Below, in pieces: positions 55,152 through 64,000 of a DNA stretch of 64,000 nt (within the stretch, counting starts at the first letter, position 1; each line of letters begins with the position of its first letter). The DNA is from Filosporella fistucella (taxonomy: Eukaryota > Ascomycota > Leotiomycetes > Helotiales), in contig JAQJZZ010000019.1 of assembly GCA_030077755.1 (NCBI GenBank), positions 1,004,501 to 1,068,500 of the forward strand, in the 5' to 3' direction. The translations under genes were made by a program, and so were the position numbers. Below the pieces are notes generated by a model. The model did no database searches and was not told the DNA's origin. It worked only from the letters and a program-made list of their open reading frames with translations.

Positions 55152-56136
55152 GGTTGGGTTTGGAGAGAGGGGTGGGTGGGATGGTTGGAGGAGTAAGAGA
55201 TTGGGTGTACCATTGGATGGTATAATTGAAGGGAGATTATGGTAGAGGAGATGGTGTTGGCTATTATTATGAGGGTTGGATTTTATGACAGAAAAAAAAC
55301 AGATGGTGTTAACACAATGCAGGGTATCTATTCACGATGGTTACTCAGATTCTATCACTCTCCAATTCTCCGGCCATTTCGCCAAAGTTCAACCACGTTG
55401 CGAACGCCAACTTCAATAGCGATAGAAATAACCTCGTCATTTCTAAATGTACTAAAAAAATTTAGAGCCAAAAAAAAGAGCTTGCAAATGGCAAAACTCT
55501 AGCCTCCCAGTCGAACAGGGAGACCGTAGAAAACCCTCCGGTGAGGATTTTTGAAGCCGGGTGATTTTATTTTATTGTTGACTTAATCGTCTTGTCAACG
55601 AGACCACTACGCCACACGTACTTAAACATGGGCGATCCTTATGGCCTGGTTGCGGGGAGGGTTATTTACAATTAAGACATACCTATCTATACTTTCAGAC
55701 GCGGTTTCTACTGAATTGAGGTGCCTCGATGTGTTCTACCTCGAGGTGGGGAAGAATAAGATCTGCATGTGAATGCAGTTGCGACTTCCTGATTTTGTAC
55801 CTACTTTGATGGGAGTTATCAAATGAAGAAAGAAGCTCTAACTCTTGGGATGTCCTCATGGCCAGCTGCCAGTTGCACTTTCATGAGATCTCGATTCCTC
55901 GTGTCTTAAAAGGATATGGTATCGATGTTTTGAGCTGTACGTCAAGTCGTACGTTCTAACAGTCTCGATTCTGCTTCTTGTGAAGGAGGTGTTATTAATC
56001 ACAGTCGGAGATACTTGGAAACTGAGGTTGTTAAAGCTGTGAGATGTAATCTCTTGGTTCTTTTCAACACCGCACTGACTCTGGCTCGGCCAATACAATG
56101 CCTTCAAAATATACTGATATATGCATAGCTTAGAAA
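55152..56136. other. Intergenic, nothing recognised
   Basis: Only short frames occur. A small inverted repeat at about 55533-55554 could form a hairpin, but nothing ties it to a function. Confidence 0.6.
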
Positions 56137-56912
56137 ATGCATGCAAAGGCACTTTTCTTAACAGCCTACCTGCTCTTCATCACCTCCACTTTCGCGCGCT
56201 CAATCCACAAAAAAGCTTGTCCAGCACCCACAACACTTATCTCAAGTCTCGACGGGACATGTGGAGCTGGCTCACAATATTCCTATACAGACAGCGCCTT
56301 CGGCAACTGCTGCTCATCCCACAATTGCTGCGGAACCACTACATCCCATTGCCTCTCTTCTCACGGTTGCCAAGCTGCATATGGAGTATGTAGCGATGTA
56401 GCAACAAATGAACTAACACCCAGTTTAGACTGTCTTTGTGGCCGTAAAGAGGGGAGTACTTGTTCGGGAGGTCCATTTGATGGAAAGTGCAGTTCCGCAT
56501 CAGGCTTCTGCGGCTTGACAGATGATTTCTGTCTCCCTTCCAATGGCTGCCAAAATAATTTTGGAATCTGCACCTCCCCTACCTCTATCACCAATATCAC
56601 TCTGGACGGCAGGTGTGGTGGTACTACAGGACTAGTATGCACAGGTAGTAAATTCGGCCCTTGTTGTTTTGTGAGTCGACGAACCAGTATTGTGGACTCC
56701 GATGTCAAGGGTCAGGAGATCAATGTTTGGCACCCGGCCCTGATGGTAGTTGTGGAGTTGCGAGAGGTTACACTTGCATTGGAAGCGGGTCTGGGGATTG
56801 TTGTTCTGGGAGCGGATGGTGTGGGAATGGGGTCGACTACTGCAGTATTGATAAGGGATGTTTTGCTGCTGAGAACTTCGATCCGCGTTTAGGACTTTGT
56901 ACAGTGCCTTGA
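56137..56912 (+). pseudogene. Secreted chitin-binding (CBM18) lectin-like gene with a frameshift
   Basis: Translation from the ATG at 56137 gives a signal peptide (MHAKALFLTAYLLFITSTFA) and two complete hevein-type modules. One has NCCSSHNCCGTTTSHCLSSH and GCQAAYGVC. The other has CGRKEGSTCSGGPFDGKCSS, FCGLTDDFCLPSNGCQ and FGIC. A third module (CGGTTGLVC, FGPCC) then breaks. At about 56668 the coding sequence moves to another frame by +2 or -1 nucleotides and continues there with NQYCGLRCQGSG, a fourth module (CGVARGYTC, DCCSGSGWCGNG, YCSIDKGC) and the stop at 56912. No intron of workable length repairs the frame: the GTGAGT at 56671 would delete conserved cysteines. CBM18 proteins bind chitin and can shield hyphae from chitinases. 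Intact, this would be about 258 aa. An assembly error cannot be excluded. Confidence 0.72.
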
Positions 56913-58330
56913 GTAGAGTCGGGAAGACAGTCGATCGTGAGATATTCGGTCGGACAATTTGTGCCTGGGCTGTATGTTTTTCTGCTTGATATCGAGTACA
57001 TAGCTTCGTTGAAGATTTCAATTCCACAAAGGGACCCATGAGACAGTCAAGTGGGCTGAACAGTAGTACTATGGGGAAGGTTTAGTTGTACGAGGGTTGA
57101 GTGACCCAAGGTGCAAAAGATGGCTTCGGATTGTGTTGAAAATTTTCCATTGAATACTTTCTACATAATAGTACTGTCAACATGCGGCACCTTGAAGGAG
57201 GATGAGCAATGCCAGAGCATACGTCAGTCTGCCGCAGAGCAATACCAATTCCAGACAGCATCACCATGAATTGAGCAAAGCTCTGATGTGCGCCTGTTCT
57301 CCATTTGCCAACAATATGTCCAGATATTTCCTTCAACCAACATACCAGGAGTATGACAGGTATCTAATCCCACTCGTCCAGCATGGTGCACTCAGTTCCT
57401 CTCTAACCATCGCCTTCTTCATCATTAATCGTTGTAACATCGATTTGTTTTTCGTCATCGACATTCATCCCCCATCGCCCTCAATTAAGAAGACACACGG
57501 AGGACAAACTTCCTATCGGAAAGAGTTCATATACGTGGCCTCACAATCCGAAGATTGCTGGCAACACACCACTGTGAAGAATTCGAGGTGGAGGTCGTGG
57601 CTGGCCGCGATGCTTTTTTGATAATTCTTTCCTGGAGGTCTGGATGGGAACTCTCTATGTAGTAAAAAAAAATCCCAAATGGAGCTAGGTCTAATGAGGT
57701 TAGCTAGTCGAAGGTAACGTCAGGTGATCTTTGAGACGTGTTTGTCATGTTTGCTTTGCTTTGCATTCCCACAGCTTTCGGCTCAAAACCTCATCGTCTT
57801 TTGCGACGAATTGGCAAAGTACGGTTCAATCACATCAGCCAATGTGATCATCAGTTAGATCTAAGCTCTCGAGCTGCCACGCTGGTGTCGTGCCTGCATA
57901 AGCTCACAAATCTCAGGCAATGATGTCTGGGAGCTGAGCTCAATGCACTATCTGCGACTAATTGACACTATCCCCAGACCAATAGCTCCAATTCCAAATC
58001 GCGATTTCCTGAGCACACACTTTTCAATTTGTATCGGCTATAAAGTCCGTTGCTATGTACCGAATAGCATCATAGCTACTCGATAATCTGATCCGGTCTC
58101 CCGAATCATACTGCTAGAAGTCTAGACTGAGAACATTTTAAGCATGATACGCTTGGCCGGTGCCATTGATGCAGCGATATGTTGCTTTGCCGTCGGATTT
58201 TGCTCTTATGAGTATGGTCTTATGCTGGCTGTGAGCATTACGTCGATGGTACATAGCTACTAAGCCACAAGATAAATAGGTATGGAGGTTCCTGGTGCTG
58301 GAAGAGCAAAGGTAAAGCAACTTTTCCGCA
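56913..58330. other. Intergenic, nothing recognised
   Basis: The longest frames (57202-57621 plus, 56632-57039 minus) have no motifs, and the second overlaps the CBM18 gene in antisense. The last 100 bp is the promoter side of the hydrolase pseudogene. Confidence 0.55.
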
Positions 58331-59800
58331 ATGTATTTCTCAGCTATCCCTGCTTTGGCTTTGCTTGCAGGCTCTGCTGCAGCAAAAACATGTACCAATG
58401 CTACGGTTCCAGTGACCATTTCAGCTCGGACTGGAATCTTCGATCTAGCCATTCCACAGTCAAATATTGAGGTCACTACTTTCATCTTGAACATGACTCA
58501 ACACGGCCGGAATTTCAGCAATACCGCTCTTACTGGCTATAACACGACGGCTGGAACTTGCAGCATCAGCACCAAATTCTGCGTGCCAGACTCCTCGAAT
58601 GCTACCAATCCTACCGTCCGAGTCCTGACGCACGGTATTGGATTTGACAAGACGTGAGTACTATCATTTGTTTCTCAATCATGACTGACGGATGTAGCTA
58701 CTGAGATCTGTCCTTCAATGGATACAATTATTCTTGTAGGTCGAATTCTGCCTATTTCGGTCACAAACTACGTGAACCAGCAGCTTCCGAGCTGTCCGAG
58801 CAGGCCGGAATCTCATCGCCGTCTGGTCTCGCTTTTTAATGCTTGTACAAATCCCTCTACAGATATAGATATAGCTACAGAATACGGCTACTCCACACTC
58901 AGCTTCGATAGCCTTGCAGTTGGCAATTCTTCTCACGGCGAGCCACTGAATGAGATTCAAAGCTTCCTCCAGGTTGCAGCAACAGTACAACTCACTGAGA
59001 TGCTGAGGAATGGCACATTCCCAGGCGTCAATCAAACTTTTAACAAGGTCGTTCATATCGGACATTCATTTGGTTCTGCCCAAACATACTCTCTGGCGAA
59101 CAATTATCCCAACATCACCGATGCCATCGTTCTGACCGGCTTCTCGATGAACTCCTCATTCCCACCATACTTCTTAGCTGGGGGCAACTTCCAATTGGCT
59201 TCGAGAAATTAGCCATTGATATGCGGCGGTGCCAACGGAACACAAGTGCAAGAGCTTCTCAACACATACGCAGAGTCACTTATGGGTTACATTGGTGGAA
59301 TCGATCTGACCACTCTTCCACCACCACAAGACCTTCCAAATGGATATTTGATCAACTCAAACGCTGAGGCTGATAAGTATTTGTTCTTCAAGCCTGGTTA
59401 TTACGATTCCAACATCTTGACGTTAGCAGAGCAGACTAAGCAGCCAGTCACCTTGGGTGAGATTTTGACTCTCGGCGGCTTGCAAATGGAGAATGAGTTT
59501 GCTGGCCCGGTCATGGTCATCGCAGGAGGTAAACACCACGATTCTCTCATTATATATCATCTACTAACATAACCAGATTCCGATCTCCCGTATTGTGGAG
59601 GTGATTGTACTGCCACTGGTGGTGTCGCACCGTCGCTTCAAGCAATGGTGAAGATGAACTTCCCCAACGTTGCAGACAGCAACTTTACTTCATACATCCA
59701 GCCCAATACTGGGCATGGACTCAATACACATTACAATGCCACAGCCGGTTATAGTGTTATCAATGACTATCTGAACTCGAAGGAGTTGCAGAGCTCTTAA
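58331..59800 (+). pseudogene. Secreted alpha/beta-hydrolase with two nonsense codons
   Basis: Exons are 58331-58653, 58698-58735, 58863 (or 58869)-59526 and 59577-59800. The signal peptide is MYFSAIPALALLAGSAAA. Alpha/beta-hydrolase features follow: VLTHGIGFDKTYWDLSF-like sequence, EYGYSTLSFDSLAVGNSSHG, the nucleophile elbow IGHSFGSAQT, VMVIAGG, DSDLPYCGGDC, and NTGHGLNTHYN with the likely catalytic histidine. With these introns the frame is kept throughout. However, TGA stands at 58702-58704, where the family has Trp (Tyr-Trp-Asp-Leu), and TAG at 59210-59212, where Gln is expected before Pro-Leu. The gene is otherwise complete, so inactivation looks recent. Several N-glycosylation sites fit a secreted protein. 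The substrate is unknown; relatives are annotated as AB-hydrolase-1 or lipase-like proteins. Confidence 0.75.
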
Positions 59801-60325
59801 ATAATTTGAGCAATCATATGCTCTGGTAGGAGCATGGGAAGATGAAATGCCGTTATGATCATATGTAACACTTACGACAATGTATAATTCATAATATCCA
59901 TATGCTATTTGAATATCATATAATCTGTGCTGCTCATTTAGCTTGCAAATACCCAACTCTTCGCATCACAGCCACATATTCTGATTCTTCAACAGCTCAT
60001 CTCCTGCTGGAAGAGTCGCAGCTGAACATTGGCATCCACCCCGGGCCGCCCCGTTTAGGCGCTGACATTGTGGCAACAAATAACCTCTACACGCACTGCA
60101 GCATATACCTTCTGTAGATTATACCAGTGCTAATATTGCCGAATTCAAATCTAAAAGCCATTACGGAGTGAAGTGTCAAAGGAAGAAAATGCCTGTACCT
60201 GCCGGCTAAACACGGCTATTGGTGACTGGATCTCACCTCTCGAATTCAAGTGTACCTCTACCACTACCTCTCCAATAAGCAACAAGCCTCGCGTCCAATT
60301 TCATACTCGAAGATAAATTGACACG
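59801..60325. other. Intergenic, nothing recognised
   Basis: This is the 3' flank of the hydrolase pseudogene and the promoter of the acetyltransferase gene. No motif stands out. Confidence 0.6.
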
Positions 60326-61277
60326 ATGTTGACCAATAAAGGTGTAGGTGAGTTCACCAGTGTTGTTGCGTCACTATGGAATCCTTCTGCGCCAGTTGCC
60401 AGATTCGCGAATTGCAGTCCCCATTTTGAGTGTTCACTCTGATCGATCATTCTGGCATTTGCACTTCATCTCCATGTCCTCCTCTCCCCTTGCAAGTCTA
60501 TCTATTTCTATGTTTTCATTTACTATAACAGTTTAAAGCTAACATATTTCAGCGATCTCAACGCTCACTGTCCTTCTCGTTCCTTACGAAAAGTCACACG
60601 TGACTACATACCATGGATGGATGCAAGACAAAGTACCGTTTCTCTCTCCGTATTAGATTGCACTTGTTGATTCTATACAGGAAATCCAGGATGCCACAGC
60701 CTCCGAGCCTCTGACTCTAGAACAAGAATACGAAATGCAAGAGTCCTGGCGAAACGATCACGATAAACTGACATTCATCATCTGTCTCCCCACCGATTCT
60801 TCGCCTCTGATCCCAGGAGAAGATGATTCGGCAGAGAGAATGATAGGAGATGTGAATCTATTCCTGACTCAAGCGGACGAGGATGATGAAGGCTGCATAG
60901 GAGAGATAGAACTGATGATCGCATCGCCTCAATTTCGGAGGAAAGGGTTCGGAAGATCTGCTACCTTAGCGTTCTTGAGATACATTGAGACTTACCTTGA
61001 TGAGCTTATGGATGAGTATCGAAAGGGACTTGGAAATAAGGAAATTGAGAAGATGAAGCTTCTGATGCTGAGAGTCAGGATCGCAAGCAAGAATCGTGGT
61101 AGTATTGCATTGTTTGAGGGACTGGGATTCGTCAAGACTGGAGAGGGAGAGAATTATTTTGGGGAGATAGAGTTGATTTTTGAAGGGTCCTTGGGAGAGG
61201 ATAAGGCGAAAGAAGCGATGGAGAGATTCGACGTGTCGGAGTATAATGAGATGGTGTATGAAGGGTTGACTGAATGA
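60326..61277 (+). CDS. NAT9-type GNAT acetyltransferase, 232 aa
   Basis: N-acetyltransferase 9 family members transfer acetyl groups from acetyl-CoA; the animal protein acts on microtubules and signalling proteins. Exons are 60326-60347, 60553-60632 and 60681-61277. The first intron could also start 6 nt earlier without frame change, but the GTGAGT donor at 60348 is stronger. The N-terminus TVLLVPYEKSHVTTYHGWMQ followed by ASEPLTLEQEYEMQESWRND is the hallmark of the family. The GNAT core shows MIGDVNLFLTQ, EIELMIASPQFRRKGFG (acetyl-CoA pyrophosphate loop R/Q-x2-G-x-G at about 120-125), then ASKNRGSIALFEGLGFVKTG. The acidic C-terminus (FDVSEYNEMVYEGLTE) is slightly longer than usual. All expected motifs are present. 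Confidence 0.9.
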
Positions 61278-62456
61278 GAGTTAATGGCATGGTTTGCCTC
61301 AGCTTGGGGATCAACAAAAGCTCGGAGGTCACCACCAAGATATCTTGGCTTAGAGGATACCCAGAATAACGAAAAACCATATTTGTGATCTCAGTCTATT
61401 TGAACAGTGGCTACATTGAGAGTAGCGTACGGACACTATTCAAGAACTCAACCCTATCCCACCAAACCTTGACGGTGAATGCTGCCACTCAGTCCCTTAT
61501 AAGTTCTCAAACCCAATTCTCTCTTAGCTGCGCAACGGGTGCTTTCTATGATGGAGCTGTCAGGTCAATGTTACGCTTCTCGTAAAATTACTGCCGTGGT
61601 TTTCTAGGTATGGAGTCATCTCTGATGGCGCCTGAGTTTTGCTATTTTAAAATTTCATTTGATTGTTTTTGTCGGCTCTCTTACGCTCTTTTGTCTTCAA
61701 TATTTTATATATCTTTTTTGGAACGCATATCCGAAGGCTCTGAATCCCGGTCTAGCCTCCTCATGAGCTGCGATGAGGAATTGGGGATGCTGAGATTCAG
61801 AGTTTTTTCTGGGGGGGTTATTTCTGGAGGTATATCCAATTTTTTCCTTCCACGCAGGATACCTACCTCAGAAATACCAGCTATACCTTAGGTAGGCAAT
61901 CGTCGACTTCAAAATAGGCTCACCGTGAAATTCAAAGCCGGGGGTAGGCTAGAAGGTCAGATTAGAGTGAAAGTCGAGGAGTAACTAGATTTTGTATTCC
62001 AGATATATACGCCTACGAGAATTGCACACCTGGCTTCCTATGCCAGACACTTTCTTGGGAGCTTCATTTTCTTGTAGTCTGGAGAAAGTCCAATAACAGG
62101 TTGTACTGTACCTTTTCAACTCTGCTTCAAATCAACGATACAAAATTCGGATTTATCTGGAAGCCCCAGGCATATTCTTCTACAGCAAGTAGGTCTACCA
62201 GGTAATAATAGCGGGGTCATTCCCCCACTTTACCCAAGCTCCAAGCTTTACCCCACCTTCCTGATACAGTATTGACATTGACATTAATTGACACTGCGCC
62301 CTTCCAACATTTCGTCTATAGAGCTCTCTTGGTTTCTTTCTTATTACACTATATAATTCTCTAGCATCATCTTTCAATCTTCTGTCCTCTGTTTTATCAT
62401 ATCATATCTCAGACAGTTCTCACTCACCACCAGCGCCGCGCAATTCTCTCCATAAA
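61278..62456. other. Intergenic, nothing recognised
   Basis: Short frames without features occur. The right end is a CT/CA-rich leader directly before the dehydratase start codon. Confidence 0.6.
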
Positions 62457-63746
62457 ATGCCTACCCCACCACTCCCAAAACCATACAACAAAACACCTCT
62501 AATACGCTCCTCCGCTCTCTCCTTAGCAGCAGGCTGGTACATCCATCTTTGAGCCCCATTATTTCCCAGCTAACAACGTCCCAGCAACATTTATCTCAAG
62601 CTCGAAACGCTCCAACCCTCAGGCTCCTTCAAATCCCGCGGCGTCGGTCATTTCATCTCCTGCGCCATCTCAGCTTCCCCAGACACAACACCGCATTTCT
62701 ACATTTCCTCGGGTGGAAACGCAGGTCTCGCCTGTGTTACCGCTGCAACTTTATATAAATGTCCGGCAACTGTCGTTGTACCCCTCTCAACCTCGCCTTT
62801 CATGATAGAGAAATTGAGGGTATTGGGTGCAGATGTAGTAGTGAAAGGAGCGCATTGGAGAGAAGCAGATACACATCTGAGAGAGGAATTGTTAGGGAAG
62901 GACAAAAATGGAGTTTATGTTCCGCCGTTCGATCATGAGAATATCTGGGAGGGACATAGTAGTCTGGTAGATGAACTCGAGGACCAAACAGGAGGAGATT
63001 ACGATGCTGTGGTATGCAGCGTTGGTGGAGGCGGCCTATTCAGTGGAATAATGCAAGGTTTATCACGACACTCACGACTTTCCCCTTCATCCTCGAAACC
63101 GGTTAAAGTTTTGGCTATGGAGACTATAGGAGCAGATTCCTTGAATAAAAGTCTCGTTGCTGGAGAATTGATCAAGTTACCTGCGATCACTAGTATTGCT
63201 TACTCACTTGGTGCAACGCAAGTTGCAGCTAAGGCTTTTGAATGGGGGAATCATGAGGCGGTAACCAGTCAGACGATTACAGATGCAGAGGCAGCTATGT
63301 CTTGTGTCTTCTTCGCTGATAATGAGAGGATACTAGTGGAGCCAGCGTGCGGGGCAGCGAGTATGTATATCCCTTTCTCACCCTCCCTCAAATCCTCCTT
63401 TTGCAGCTCCGATGCTGTACGAAACTAACCCTCCTCAGTCTCCCCAGCCTACACCTCTCTCCTCCGCCCCCTCCTCTTCCCTACCGACTCCGCTAATACC
63501 TTCTCAACCCGATCCATTATCCTAGTAATCTGCGGCGGTTCCAACGTCTCCCTCCCTCTCCTTTCTACCTGGAGCGAGAAGTACTCCCAAGATCCCGTTG
63601 TTCTACAAAACTTTGACCAAAAATATACCTCGAAAACCCACTCGGAAAGTAAGGAAACGAACGAGAGCAAAATAGGAAAAGAGTGTGAAAAGGAAGAGAA
63701 GGTCCCATTTGTAATGCACAATGAACCACAACATGAAACAGCATAG
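62457..63746 (+). CDS. PLP-dependent L-serine/L-threonine dehydratase, 387 aa
   Basis: These enzymes deaminate serine (and threonine) to pyruvate (and 2-oxobutanoate) with pyridoxal phosphate. Exons are 62457-62536, 62585-63360 and 63439-63746. The start MPTPPLPKPYNKTPLIRSSA is typical. The PLP lysine is Lys43 in ETLQPSGSFKSRG. The phosphate-binding and Asn-loop element is SSGGNAGLACVTAA at about 68-81. The glycine loop SVGGGGLFSG is at about 173-182, and EPACGA lies near the cofactor's pyridine end. The catalytic domain finishes with IILVICGGSNVSL. A Lys/Glu-rich tail of about 50 residues (SKTHSESKETNESKIGKECE) ends at the TAG and is absent from most relatives; the last exon may be extended by loss of an earlier stop. 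It resembles yeast CHA1 and mammalian SDS. Confidence 0.9.
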
Positions 63747-64000
63747 AAAACAACAGAGTGTGATGGGAAGGTTGATTTGGGAGGGGTGGAGATAAACGTT
63801 ATGGAGGAGAAGGGGGTAGAGAGGCAGATTGAGAGGTTTGGGAAGGTTATTCGTGGGGAGACGGGTGCTTGATGGAGAAACTGCGTGGTTGTTATACATG
63901 GGAGGACAGAAGAGAAGGGAGAAAAGTATAATCAAGAAGGAGAACACAGAAGGGAAAATGTCTACGGACAATTAAGAAGTAAATATGATGGAGAATAGTA
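63747..64000. other. 3' flank of the dehydratase gene
   Basis: Purine-rich plus strand with no feature recognised before the window ends. Confidence 0.6.

Noticed and set aside
55533..55554. Hairpin-forming inverted repeat as a terminator
   Set aside because: Intrinsic terminators are not expected in fungal nuclear genes; it is small and could be chance.
56671..56715. Possible 45-bp intron repairing the CBM18 gene
   Set aside because: Although it starts GTGAGT, removal deletes conserved cysteines (QYCGLRC) and does not restore the downstream frame.

Overview
The window is nuclear DNA of a filamentous ascomycete (Pezizomycotina). The reasons are many short introns (mostly 45-75 bp) with GTRNGT donors, CTRAC branch sites and YAG acceptors; a fungal group-I G-alpha; two Zn2Cys6-type proteins; DUF3716 and CBM18 proteins; and decayed secreted-protein genes. 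Several families fit a leotiomycete, but that placement is inference. Exon structures were built by hand from splice motifs and reading-frame continuity. Each model keeps frame across its introns, except where a break is reported.

1-12.8 kb: the 5' part of URB2 (ribosome biogenesis, minus strand), divergent from MIC10 (mitochondrial cristae), a one-TM hypothetical, the G-alpha subunit (353 aa, complete), a four-exon putative secreted protein, and a first DUF3716 protein.

15-35 kb: a 754-aa protein with a degenerate zinc cluster, a 342-aa conserved protein of unknown role, a nine-exon Zn2Cys6 transcription factor, a 670-aa protein carrying a long GAA/poly-Glu tract, a seven-TM membrane protein, a Pro/Ala/Gln-rich micro-exon gene with a broken 3' part, and a molybdopterin sulfite oxidase-type enzyme.

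36.8-44.7 kb is the accessory core. It has a graveyard of minus-strand relics (a DUF1996-like piece, a PEX7 C-terminal piece and unassigned repeats). Next comes an intact DUF3716 gene of 13 exons, with exons as short as 6 and 12 nt and phase-0 introns through its 5' half. It is flanked on both sides by arrays of tandem exon-plus-intron units: minus strand at 40.2-41.1 kb, and plus strand at 43.0-44.65 kb with a regular period of about 110 and then about 149 bp. These arrays, with the micro-exon genes, are the most unusual material here.

46.7-64 kb: a single-TM protein, 5 kb with no recognisable gene, a 525-aa fungal protein, a small hydrophilic protein, a frameshifted CBM18 lectin gene, a secreted alpha/beta-hydrolase pseudogene with two stops, an NAT9-type acetyltransferase, and a PLP-dependent serine/threonine dehydratase. 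No tRNA, rRNA, intact transposon or CRISPR was found. The genes form no evident pathway: conserved housekeeping genes are interleaved with fast-evolving accessory DNA.
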